Shown here: positions 1 to 5,648 of the stretch, piece after piece
How positions within the stretch are numbered: the first letter of the stretch is position 1
How the letters are laid out: every line of letters begins with the position of its first letter
Source: Pelotomaculum sp. UBA5255
GTDB taxonomy: Bacteria; Bacillota; Desulfotomaculia; Desulfotomaculales; Pelotomaculaceae
Length of the DNA: 5,841 nucleotides
NCBI GenBank assembly: GCA_002408725.1
Contig: DHTR01000054.1
Coordinates: forward strand, 1,419-7,259
Direction of reading: 5' to 3'
Made by a program: the position numbers and the translations under genes
The notes under the pieces: generated by a model
Databases searched by the model: none
Told to the model about the DNA's origin: nothing
Seen by the model: the letters and a program-made list of their open reading frames with translations, nothing else

Positions 1-413
1 ATCGGCAGGCCCTTATACTCTTTCCCTGGCTCCGGCTGCAACCAGCGGTACATACTCCAGATTTCGCCAGTTTCAGTGTCAACGCTGATATTCATATTAC
101 CGCCGGGCTCGCTGCTACAGTACCAGCGCAGTTCCCAAAAAGAATTTTGGTCAGACTGGTTGTAACCTGTCGAAAAACGATCCAACTGCCCGGGCACAGG
201 AAAGTTCTCTTTGGCAGTTATAATCGCCTGCTCCAGACTAACAGCAGCCTGCTGCTCTCCGTTCCCAGGATTATTGCTCAAGTACTCCGCGTTCGCCTGG
301 CTCACTTTTTCTGTTGGCTCATCGACAGCAGGGGTCTCCGCCCTCAGGTCAACCGGTAGCAAAAAGAAAAAACCCAGCGCAAGACACGCGACGACAAGCT
401 TCTTAAAGCACAA
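1..413 (-). CDS. Secreted YcdB/YcdC-domain protein, 5' part only (gene runs off the left edge)
   Basis: The minus-strand frame is open from its start to the window edge and has no stop, so only about 137 N-terminal residues are visible. They begin with a signal peptide: K-K, then a hydrophobic run LVVACLALGFFFLLP, and a likely signal peptidase site after LRA near residue 25. A polar, low-complexity linker of about 30 residues follows, with E, Q, N and P. The next segment begins VSLEQAIITAKENFPVP and ends in the strand-turn-strand ISVDTETGEIWSM, which resembles the YcdB/YcdC (PepSY-like) repeat found in exported Firmicutes proteins, often with S-layer homology domains. Its role is unknown, but export to the cell surface or wall is likely. 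The start is judged to be the TTG at 413, which lies 7 bases after AGGAGG. The in-frame ATG at 419 lies only 1 base after that site. Family assignment is by recognition of the pattern, not by search. Confidence 0.75.
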   Translation of the reverse strand, partial: MCFKKLVVACLALGFFFLLPVDLRAETPAVDEPTEKVSQANAEYLSNNPGNGEQQAAVSLEQAIITAKENFPVPGQLDRFSTGYNQSDQNSFWELRWYCSSEPGGNMNISVDTETGEIWSMYRWLQPEPGKEYKGLP

Positions 414-420
414 ATCCATC

Positions 421-426
421 CCTCCT
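421..426 (-). promoter_or_regulatory. Ribosome binding site that decides the start of the YcdB/YcdC-type gene
   Basis: The minus strand reads AGGAGG here. The nearest ATG (417-419) is 1 base away, too close for normal initiation. The in-frame TTG at 411-413 has the usual 7-base spacing, so TTG is favoured. The difference is only two residues. Confidence 0.6.
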
Positions 427-679
427 TTAATAAATACCTGAGCCTCACTAAAACGGTCTAAATGCACCCTCCCCTCTATACCAGATAGATTTCTGGCTAA
501 ATCTTTCCAGCGGCTTCTTCCTGAAAGCCGGCAAAATAATCTAGGCGCCGGCTATGGTCCATCTAAACAGAGCTGTATTGAATAATGTGAGAGAAGCCTT
601 AATCATTTTGACGCCTGTGGAATCCTAATGGTTCGTCCGTAACTCCTAAAGAGTTAATGATAATTGTTCTAATGATTAA
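427..679. other. Intergenic gap between DUF4387 gene and YcdB/YcdC-type gene
   Basis: This is about 250 bases with no credible gene. It must hold any promoter of the leftmost gene, but no good minus-strand sigma-A pair is visible. The best is a weak TTTAGA-N18-TAGATT on the minus strand near 540-570. Small inverted repeats are present: CGGCTT/AAGCCG (511-516, 525-530), AACTC/GAGTT (641-645, 651-655) and a 9-base TTAATCATT/AATGATTAA pair (599-607, 671-679). None is followed by a T-run on the minus strand, so no intrinsic terminator for the DUF4387 gene can be called. Confidence 0.5.
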
Positions 680-1012
680 TTATTTAATATTTAATTCGAG
701 ATCCAGGAGCGGAGCGTGCTGCTGCGCTCCGTAAACGTCGGTATCACCCGGAGCACCCGAAACGATTGGCCGAACAAGGGTAGCCTTGATCGCGTTGGCC
801 TGCTCAAACTCAACGACCCCGATAACCTTCTCCAAATCAACGTTGTAAAGTCCGGCAAATAATTCTCTTGTAAAGAGCCCGGAACGACGGGCCATTTCAA
901 AAGCTTCGCGGTCTTTGAAAACAAGATCAAGCGTTAGTTCGAATGGGCCGGAATTTTTGCTGCGAATAACCTCCGCCAGATCGGTAATTTTCACTTTTCT
1001 CAAACTTTTCAT
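680..1012 (-). CDS. DUF4387 family protein (AtuA-associated small protein)
   Basis: This is a 110-residue protein, close to the usual length of the DUF4387 family. The N-terminal part carries the family signature VIRSKNSGPFELTLDLVF (residues 15-32). The C-terminal part carries the conserved RPIVSGAPGDTDVYGAQQHAPLL region (81-103), rich in Gly, Asp and Gln-Gln-His. There is no signal peptide or membrane segment, so it is probably cytoplasmic. The reaction is unknown. In many genomes this family is encoded directly beside an AtuA/DUF1446 protein, suggesting a joint enzyme or complex. Here the AtuA gene is one gene upstream, with a transporter between. The gap to the transporter stop is 86 bases with no terminator, so co-transcription with the transporter is likely. 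The start is uncertain: the ATG at 1012 is only 1 base after an AAGG, whereas an in-frame TTG at 1003 has about 9 bases of spacing from AAGGG. ATG is kept because the ribosome site is weak either way. Confidence 0.88.
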   Translation of the reverse strand: MKSLRKVKITDLAEVIRSKNSGPFELTLDLVFKDREAFEMARRSGLFTRELFAGLYNVDLEKVIGVVEFEQANAIKATLVRPIVSGAPGDTDVYGAQQHAPLLDLELNIK

Positions 1013-1098
1013 CCCTTACGTTTTAAAATAAAATAAACCGTATCAGAGTTCGCCCCCGCCCCCTGGAAATCCTTCACTGGATAGAAGCTTCCGGCATG
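1013..1098. other. Short intercistronic gap, transporter to DUF4387
   Basis: These 86 bases separate the transporter stop from the DUF4387 start. The minus strand carries a G-rich tract (GGGGGCGGGGG, about 1056-1066) and then an A/T-rich stretch before a weak AAGGG ribosome site. No terminator hairpin with a T-run and no convincing promoter were seen, which supports one transcript for both genes. Confidence 0.45.
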
Positions 1099-2484
1099 TT
1101 ACACATTTTCACGGACTGGTGATGTCATTTTTGCTGATAGTAATTTAGAAATCAAGGCCAGGGCCAGTCCAATCGCCAGGGTGACACCCATTGCCGTCAT
1201 TGTATGAAAGACGTACCAGAACAGGAGATAGGCTGTTGCCAAAATAATGGAGATCAGCATCAGCGGAAAGCCAACCTTTAAAAAGCTCATAAAGCTAATC
1301 GTCTCTCCTCTTTTTTCGGCCATTCCAATCACGATGAGATTTGCCGAGGCCCCGATGATGGTACCGTTGCCACCCAGGCAGGCCCCCAGCGAAAGGGACC
1401 ACCAGAGAAAATCCAGATCGTTAATCCCGCCCAGGCGGCCCATGTCCTGGATTAACGGGATCATCGTAGCCACAAATGGAATGTTATCAACAAATGACGA
1501 GGCAATAGCAGACAGCCAGAGGATCAGGATACCCGTTGAAAGAATGTTCCCACCGGTCAGAGCGAGGGCCCAACTGGCCACGGCCTCGACCACTCCAACC
1601 TCCTTAAGGGCGCCCACCACCACAAACAGACCGATAAAGAAGAAAATTACCGGCCACTCGACAGCCTGCAGGGGGCGCTCGGGATCCTGCCTGGTAATCA
1701 AGAGGAGCAGGCTGGCGCCCGCCAGTGCAATGACGGAAGACTCAAGGTGAACATACTGGTGCAGAATAAAGCCAACGACGGTCAGTGCAAGCACTATTAA
1801 AGACTTCCGTAAGAGGACAGTGTCCTTAATTGCCTCCTGCTCATTTAATTTCATGATCCCGGCCTGCAGTTCAGGCCTCGTCACTAGTTGTTTTCGGTAA
1901 ATGAGCCGGATTATGAAAATTGTTACGACGTACACAACCACTACGACAGGCGTCAGATTAAAAACAAAATCCATGAAGCCAAGCGTCGTGGCGCTTCCAA
2001 TCATAATGTTCGGAGGATCACCGATTAAGGTAGCCGTTCCTCCAATGTTGGAGGCTAAAATCTCAGCTACCAGAAAAGGCAGGGGGGTGAGCTCCAGTTG
2101 CCTTGCGATTGCAAAGGTAACCGGCACAATTAATAGGACCGTTGTCACATTGTCTAGAAAAGCAGACAATAGCGCCGTAATCAGGGAGAGGGCCGCGATG
2201 ATCTGGAACGGCTCGCCCTTTGAGCCCTTTGCCGCCCTGATCGCAAGGTATTCAAAGATGCCCGTATGGCGGGTAATGCCGACAATGATCATCATTCCCA
2301 CCAGCAGCCCGATGGTATTAAAATCAATGGCGTTTATCGCCGCTTCCGGGTCGATGATCTTGAGAATTAAAACCAGCGCCGCCCCGGAAAAGGCCGCTAC
2401 CGTCCGGTGAATTTTTTCGGAAACAATGATAGCATAGGTAACCAAAAAGATTGCTGTAGCAATAATCATCTGCTGCTCTGGCAA
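1099..2484 (-). CDS. ArsB/NhaD-type transporter (IT superfamily, CitMHS-like fold)
   Basis: A 461-residue polytopic inner-membrane protein with about 11-13 hydrophobic segments and no signal peptide. The two inverted halves typical of the ion transporter superfamily are visible. In the first half, FLDNVTTVLL (residues about 109-118) precedes GGTATLIGDPPN (148-159). In the second, FVDNIPFVATM (331-341) precedes GGNGTIIGASAN (371-382). These Asp-Asn and Gly-rich hairpin motifs line the substrate and cation site in the family. Relatives include ArsB, NhaD, YbiR and the human P protein; the sequence alone does not fix the substrate (Na+/H+, arsenite or a carboxylate). No arsR, arsC or arsA lies nearby, so arsenic export is not favoured. 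The neighbours AtuA and DUF4387 suggest an organic anion, by inference. The start is the TTG at 2484, 7 bases after AAGGAGG. The in-frame ATGs at 2547 and 2505 would place that ribosome site inside the coding region. Confidence 0.9.
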   Translation of the reverse strand: MPEQQMIIATAIFLVTYAIIVSEKIHRTVAAFSGAALVLILKIIDPEAAINAIDFNTIGLLVGMMIIVGITRHTGIFEYLAIRAAKGSKGEPFQIIAALSLITALLSAFLDNVTTVLLIVPVTFAIARQLELTPLPFLVAEILASNIGGTATLIGDPPNIMIGSATTLGFMDFVFNLTPVVVVVYVVTIFIIRLIYRKQLVTRPELQAGIMKLNEQEAIKDTVLLRKSLIVLALTVVGFILHQYVHLESSVIALAGASLLLLITRQDPERPLQAVEWPVIFFFIGLFVVVGALKEVGVVEAVASWALALTGGNILSTGILILWLSAIASSFVDNIPFVATMIPLIQDMGRLGGINDLDFLWWSLSLGACLGGNGTIIGASANLIVIGMAEKRGETISFMSFLKVGFPLMLISIILATAYLLFWYVFHTMTAMGVTLAIGLALALISKLLSAKMTSPVRENV

Positions 2485-2491
2485 ATAAACT

Positions 2492-2498
2492 CCTCCTT
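2492..2498 (-). promoter_or_regulatory. Strong ribosome binding site fixing a TTG start for the transporter
   Basis: The minus strand reads AAGGAGG with exactly 7 bases before the in-frame TTG at 2484-2482. The resulting protein begins MPEQQMIIATAIF, leading directly into the first membrane segment as in the family. The longer reading from the ATG at 2547 would add 21 residues encoded by the ribosome site and the upstream hairpin. Confidence 0.8.
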
Positions 2499-2522
2499 TA
2501 AACATAGCATTTACTACAAAGG

Positions 2523-2542
2523 CCTGACCGGGATTAGTCAGG
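2523..2542 (-). promoter_or_regulatory. Leader hairpin just upstream of the transporter ribosome site
   Basis: On the minus strand CCTGAC (2542-2537) pairs with GTCAGG (2528-2523), and a T-G pair can close the loop, leaving about 6 loop bases. No T-run follows, so this is not a terminator. It ends about 25 bases before the ribosome site and could affect translation or mRNA stability. Confidence 0.4.
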
Positions 2543-2570
2543 TACAATTAAACTTTTGACTATAAAATAG

Positions 2571-2584
2571 AATGAGCACTCATT
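2571..2584. promoter_or_regulatory. Candidate operator palindrome in the transporter leader
   Basis: AATGAG and CTCATT form a perfect 6-2-6 dyad. The form resembles short operators bound by TetR- or GntR-type repressors. It lies 7 bases upstream of a TATAGT hexamer (minus strand, 2564-2559), though no good -35 element goes with that hexamer. No regulator gene is in the window. A dyad of this size can occur by chance. Confidence 0.25.
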
Positions 2585-2680
2585 TAGAATATGCCCACCC
2601 TGGAATACACCTATTGCATGCTTATAAAAAATAAAAAGGCAGGTCGTAGAAATGACCTCCCACCCCAGAAGCCCTGTACC
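2585..2680 (-). repeat. Two diverged copies of a GGGTGGG-centred motif in the leader
   Basis: On the minus strand, copy A spans 2680-2647 and copy B spans 2611-2585. Both run GGT-(A/G)(C/T)A, then TTC, a two-base variable pair, GGGTGGG, then CAT and TTCTA in order. Copy A has two extra 4-base inserts (GGGC before TTC, AGGT after GGGTGGG). Part of copy A forms the 5' arm of the terminator-like hairpin; copy B lacks that arm. The origin could be duplication of a protein- or RNA-level regulatory site. Confidence 0.4.
2626..2661 (-). terminator. Intrinsic terminator or attenuator inside the transporter leader
   Basis: On the minus strand, AGGTC (2658-2654) pairs with GACCT (2645-2641) around an 8-base loop. 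Two more G-C pairs extend the stem beyond a G-G mismatch, and TTTTTATTTTTT follows directly. It lies about 75-110 bases after the likely transcription start of the transporter promoter and 140 bases before the TTG start. It could therefore end that transcript early as an attenuator, or act as a backup terminator for the AtuA gene. Confidence 0.6.
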
Positions 2681-2741
2681 TTGAATGAAAAACAATTCAT
2701 CCAACACGTTGCTGTTCATTTAAGATTTTTATATATTATAT

Positions 2742-2770
2742 ATTATACCACCTGATTTATTGCTAATCAA
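2742..2770 (-). promoter_or_regulatory. Sigma-A-type promoter for the transporter and DUF4387 genes
   Basis: On the minus strand, TTGATT (2770-2765) and a consensus TATAAT (2747-2742) are separated by exactly 17 bases. Transcription would start near 2735, giving a 5' leader of about 250 bases. The -10 lies in a short run of two TATAATA repeats, but only the first copy has correct spacing. Confidence 0.6.
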
Positions 2771-2777
2771 TGGCAAT

Positions 2778-2812
2778 AAAAAATAACAACTGATCCCTGC
2801 CAGAAATTTGTT
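2778..2812 (-). terminator. Possible intrinsic terminator just after the AtuA-family gene
   Basis: On the minus strand AACAA (2812-2808) pairs with TTGTT (2789-2785). An inner CTG/CAG stem is interrupted by a 4-base bulge, and after one A a run of six T follows. The hairpin is weak and A/T-rich. It lies directly downstream of the AtuA stop and upstream of the transporter promoter, the right place to separate the two units. Confidence 0.35.
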
Positions 2813-4165
2813 TTAAATACTTATAAGTTCTAACGGAAAAAGTTCAAAAGGATCGGCGACCTCCATTAAATGGTAGATACTGAAACGATATACTTCTCCC
2901 CCTCTGAAGTCCGAAGGAGAGTAAGGAAACGCCAGGTTTCCTGCGGTGGCTACACGGCCTGGATAGCTGCAGTGGAGCATGGTAGAACGGGCAAAACCGC
3001 AAATAGTATCGGCCAGGTCCTGGGTTTCGGCGACTGCTTCAATGAGGATCCCCAGTTCGTGACAGTCAGCTCCCTTCTTTCGTTCAAAATTACCCATTAC
3101 ACCATCGCGCCCATACAGCTTAAAATCAAGAAAAAAATCATTACCCCGGCTAAAATTGTCTCGGACTCTTTCCTTCACGGAGTTAATCACACAGTCTATT
3201 TCCTTCACCATAATCGGGTCGCGACAACCGGCAATAGATATTGTCCTATAACCCGCCTTTCTCACACCTTCCAGCTTAACGCAATATGGATCGGAGGGAA
3301 TAAACTTGCTGCCTGTCACCCGGACCCGGTTATCGCCTACCTGTTCAAACCTTGCTTCCTTGAGGTTTAGGCAACCGCCTGGACCGGGTAGTAGCACGGG
3401 GTCCGCTTTCTCGTAAAGGGTGTGTGCGGCTACGGAGCTAACAGTGCAGCGCCGCTCCCGGTTTAAGGGCTCCACTTCAAAAAAGCCTGGAGCAAGACGG
3501 CCCAAAAGGCAGTCGCTGCCGCTTCCGGGGCTTGCGGCAATGGCTCCGCACTCCAGTATTTTGCCCAGGTGAATGGCAGGCCCGGGCTTAAAGCCACACC
3601 TAATGGCCGATGCTGCAAAAACTGCGGGATCATAAGCACGCCCGGCCAAAACCACCTCCGCCCCGGCATCCAGCGCGCCGATCAAGGGCTCGACTCCCAT
3701 CTGTCCTACAATTCTTTCCGCAGCCTCCAGGTCCTCTTCGCACATGGGCTTAGCGGGACCGAGTGGAAACACCTTATCCAACCGCAAAGATTCCCTGACC
3801 TTTTCCCGGTCAACTTCCGCATGGATCACTGCCAACCTGAAGTGAAGTCCCCGCTCCCTTGCTATCTCCTGGATAATCCCGATGTCCCTCTGAAGGTGGG
3901 GCTGACCGCCGCTCCCCCCCGCCGTGCCGATGAGCAGCGGGATCTTCCGGCTCAGCGCCGCTTCCAGCAAGAATTCGAGATCCCTCTTTACCGCGCCCCG
4001 GTTTGTAAAAGAGACACCGGCGCCCAGGTAGTGTGGCCCCGGATCAGTTGAGCCCGCATCCACCGCAATCACGTGGGGCGTCCGTTTAAGCCCTTCCTTA
4101 AAAGAATCCAGCGGAAAACCATAGCCCAGGATTGCAGTTGGCGATAATATACGCAGTTCCTCCAC
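2813..4165 (-). CDS. AtuA-family (DUF1446) protein
   Basis: A 450-residue soluble protein, the full usual length for stand-alone DUF1446 (acyclic terpene utilization AtuA family) proteins. Family landmarks are visible in order: AVDAGSTDPGPHYLG (34-48), a glycine-rich loop GTAGGSGG (80-87), AGRAYDP (174-180), GKILECGA (201-208), LLPGPGGCLNLKEA (258-271), and the C-terminal GGEVYRFSIYHLMEV (422-436). The founding member belongs to the citronellol/geraniol catabolic cluster of Pseudomonas, but its exact reaction is not established, and most members occur outside terpene pathways. Terpene use is therefore not implied here; no acyl-CoA carboxylase or dehydrogenase is in the window. A cytoplasmic role with DUF4387 on an organic acid or acyl-CoA is inferred. 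The start is GTG at 4165, 8 bases after AGAGAGG. The gene diverges from apgM and is followed by a possible terminator and a new promoter. Confidence 0.9.
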   Translation of the reverse strand: MEELRILSPTAILGYGFPLDSFKEGLKRTPHVIAVDAGSTDPGPHYLGAGVSFTNRGAVKRDLEFLLEAALSRKIPLLIGTAGGSGGQPHLQRDIGIIQEIARERGLHFRLAVIHAEVDREKVRESLRLDKVFPLGPAKPMCEEDLEAAERIVGQMGVEPLIGALDAGAEVVLAGRAYDPAVFAASAIRCGFKPGPAIHLGKILECGAIAASPGSGSDCLLGRLAPGFFEVEPLNRERRCTVSSVAAHTLYEKADPVLLPGPGGCLNLKEARFEQVGDNRVRVTGSKFIPSDPYCVKLEGVRKAGYRTISIAGCRDPIMVKEIDCVINSVKERVRDNFSRGNDFFLDFKLYGRDGVMGNFERKKGADCHELGILIEAVAETQDLADTICGFARSTMLHCSYPGRVATAGNLAFPYSPSDFRGGEVYRFSIYHLMEVADPFELFPLELISI

Positions 4166-4201
4166 CTAAACAACCTCTCTTTCTAAAATAACCTACTTAC
4201 A

Positions 4202-4228
4202 GGTAGCGCCCGTATTAACCGGGCTACC
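4202..4228 (-). promoter_or_regulatory. Leader hairpin upstream of the AtuA-family gene
   Basis: On the minus strand, GGTAGCCCG (4228-4220) pairs with CGGGCGCTACC (4212-4202). This gives nine G/C-rich pairs with a 2-base bulge and a 7-base A/T-rich loop. There is no T-run on either side, so it is not a classical terminator. The 3' arm could alternatively pair with GTAG just downstream (near 4192-4195), giving two mutually exclusive folds. Confidence 0.4.
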
Positions 4229-4294
4229 AATAAAATATCTCACCGGCCGGAAAAAGAAAAGGCTCTTTGTCCAATAACCGCAACCAAAAATTTC

Positions 4295-4320
4295 TTGAGA
4301 ATATTTTTTAAAATTATAAT
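4295..4320 (+). promoter_or_regulatory. Candidate promoter for apgM
   Basis: A consensus TATAAT lies at 4315-4320 and a TTGAGA at 4295-4300, but the spacing is 14 bases, shorter than the normal 16-18. The -10 is good and the -35 uncertain. Transcription would start near 4327, giving a leader of about 97 bases. Confidence 0.35.
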
Positions 4321-4321
4321 C

Positions 4322-4363
4322 ATGGTGGGTTTTTGCCCCTAATGAGCAGGATTCACCCATCAT
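4322..4363 (+). promoter_or_regulatory. Inverted repeat in the apgM leader
   Basis: ATGGTGGGT (4322-4330) can pair with ACCCATCAT (4355-4363) over nine positions including one G-T pair, enclosing a 24-base loop. It begins near the predicted transcription start and ends about 47 bases before the ribosome site. It could be an mRNA 5' stabilising stem or a protein-binding dyad. No T-run follows, so it is not a terminator. Confidence 0.35.
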
Positions 4364-4423
4364 CAGGAGAATACCTTTCCGTACAAATTTTTTGCGTATA
4401 ATTTTTTACAAGGAGAACTTTCA

Positions 4424-5629
4424 ATGAAATATATTATTTTACTAGGCGACGGCATGGCCGACAAGAATATAGCCGAACTTGGCGAAAAGACACCCCTGCA
4501 ATACGCCAACACTCCCCACATGGACTATTTGGCTGCAAACGGTGAAATCGGTATGGCCGGTACAGTTCCCGAGGGGTTCCAACCTGGCAGTGACGTGGCC
4601 AATCTTTCTGTGCTGGGCTACAACCCGAGGGAATACTACACTGGGCGCTCCCCACTGGAAGCGGTGAGCATGGGAATCGAACTGGACGACGAGGATGTTG
4701 CCTATCGCTGCAACCTGGTTACACTTTCCGAAAAGGGAAAATATGAAGAAAAGACCATGGTGGACTACAGCGCCGATGAAATCACAACCGCAGAGTCAGG
4801 ACAATTAATAACAGAGGTCAGTGACCGTCTGGGCAGCGGGAAATTAAAGTTCTATGCCGGCTTCGGGTTCAGGCACCTCCTGGTCTGGAACGGAGGCCCC
4901 GCAAGCGTGAAGTTGACGCCCCCGCACGATATTTCAGGCCGGGTGATCACCCCTTACCTCCCGGCAGGCAAGGGTAGTGAAGTTTTGTTCAACCTAATGA
5001 AAGAAAGCAGCACCTTCCTTCCGGCTCACCCGGTCAACGGGAAAAGATCTGAAACAGGCGCCAGGCCGGCCAATTCAATCTGGTTCTGGGGGCAGGGAAA
5101 GCGGCCTGCGCTCCCAAAGTTCCAGGACAAATACGGGCTATCCGGCTCAGTCATCTCCGCTGTGGATCTAATTAAAGGGATTGGCATTTGCGCAGGTCTG
5201 GATGTGGTAAAACTGGAAGGCGTCACCGGTACCGTTCACACCAATTACAGAGGCAAGGTTAGGGCTGCCCTCGAGGAACTTCATAACGGTAAGGATTTTG
5301 TTTACATTCACGTGGAAGCGCCGGACGCTGCCGGGCACAGGGGAGAACTCGATACCAAGATCCACGCCATTGAAATGGTAGATGAAATGCTGGGAATGTT
5401 GTTGAAAGAACTTGACTGTTTTGAAAGGTACAAAGTGATGTTGTTGCCGGATCACCCGACGCCGCTTCATACAATGACACACTCCAGCAATCCGGTTCCC
5501 TTTGCTGTTTTTACGAAGGGGCAGCAAAAAAACTGCAGCAGGACCTTTGATGAAAAATCTGCGGCGGCGACCGGCCTTTATCTTGCAGGGCACACATTAA
5601 TGGACTATTTTGTCGATCATAAAATCTGA
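4424..5629 (+). CDS. apgM: Cofactor-independent phosphoglycerate mutase, archaeal type (ApgM)
   Basis: A 401-residue cytoplasmic enzyme that interconverts 3- and 2-phosphoglycerate in glycolysis and gluconeogenesis without 2,3-bisphosphoglycerate. The family belongs to the alkaline phosphatase superfamily with two metal ions. Visible metal and catalytic sites are Asp9 in LLGDGMAD, the likely nucleophile Ser56 in PGSDVANLSVLGYNP, Asp301 and His305 in APDAAGHRGELD, Asp343 and His344 in LLPDHPTP, and His353 in TMTHSSNPVPF. All expected residues appear intact and the length fits the family (about 400). The start ATG lies 8 bases after AAGGAG. Close relatives are sometimes annotated as proposed homoserine kinases when next to threonine genes; no such genes are in view, so the mutase role is preferred. 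It diverges from the AtuA-family gene and is followed after 19 bases by an MFS exporter gene, probably on the same transcript. Confidence 0.93.
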   Translation: MKYIILLGDGMADKNIAELGEKTPLQYANTPHMDYLAANGEIGMAGTVPEGFQPGSDVANLSVLGYNPREYYTGRSPLEAVSMGIELDDEDVAYRCNLVTLSEKGKYEEKTMVDYSADEITTAESGQLITEVSDRLGSGKLKFYAGFGFRHLLVWNGGPASVKLTPPHDISGRVITPYLPAGKGSEVLFNLMKESSTFLPAHPVNGKRSETGARPANSIWFWGQGKRPALPKFQDKYGLSGSVISAVDLIKGIGICAGLDVVKLEGVTGTVHTNYRGKVRAALEELHNGKDFVYIHVEAPDAAGHRGELDTKIHAIEMVDEMLGMLLKELDCFERYKVMLLPDHPTPLHTMTHSSNPVPFAVFTKGQQKNCSRTFDEKSAAATGLYLAGHTLMDYFVDHKI

Positions 5630-5648
5630 GTAAAGGGAGTGGCGGGTT

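Larger units (their letters stand above)
4166..4423. other. Divergent intergenic region between the AtuA-family gene and apgM
   Basis: These 258 bases must contain both divergent promoters. Visible items are a hairpin in the AtuA leader (4202-4228), a CCGGCCGG palindrome (4243-4250), an A/T-rich centre with TATAAT (4315-4320), and a long-stem inverted repeat in the apgM leader (4322-4363). No convincing minus-strand promoter for the AtuA gene was found; the best -10-like hexamer is TATTTT at 4237-4232 with a poor -35. Confidence 0.5.

Noticed and set aside
147..441. Plus-strand frames of 70-76 codons near the left edge
   Set aside because: They overlap the opposite-strand secreted-protein gene, which has a signal peptide, a strong ribosome site and a recognisable domain.
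599..679. A terminator for the DUF4387 gene formed by TTAATCATT/AATGATTAA
   Set aside because: The arms are A/T-rich and 63 bases apart with no following T-run on the minus strand. It may be chance in A/T-rich DNA.
1247..2410. Two long plus-strand open frames (1247-1750 and 1901-2410) opposite the transporter
   Set aside because: They lie antisense to a clear membrane transporter with intact family motifs. Their translations are Thr/Arg/Pro-rich with no recognisable domain, and they lack ribosome sites.
1099..2484. Arsenite efflux pump (arsB) as a firm gene name
   Set aside because: The family is broad and no arsR, arsC, arsA or arsD gene is nearby. Only the superfamily can be supported.
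2626..2680. T-box riboswitch ahead of the transporter, suggested by GGGTGGG before a terminator
   Set aside because: The T-box core AGGGTGGNACCGCG is not matched after GGGTGG, and the gene is not an amino-acid or tRNA-charging gene. The leader is kept as unclassified.
2534..2719. A 61-codon open frame on the minus strand covering the transporter leader
   Set aside because: It has no ribosome site before its ATG, its composition is not family-like, it spans the terminator hairpin and T-run, and it overlaps the regulatory leader. Treated as non-coding.
2870..4051. Plus-strand open frames (2870-3370 and 3569-4051) opposite the AtuA-family gene
   Set aside because: They are shadows of the AtuA-family coding region, with no family resemblance and no ribosome sites.
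4397..4402. A second TATAAT just upstream of apgM as the main promoter
   Set aside because: It lies only 8 bases before the ribosome site, so the transcript would start at or in that site. No -35 element has suitable spacing.
5168..5593. Minus-strand 141-codon frame opposite the 3' part of apgM
   Set aside because: It is antisense to well-conserved ApgM metal-site motifs, and its Arg/His/Phe-rich translation resembles no family I recognise.
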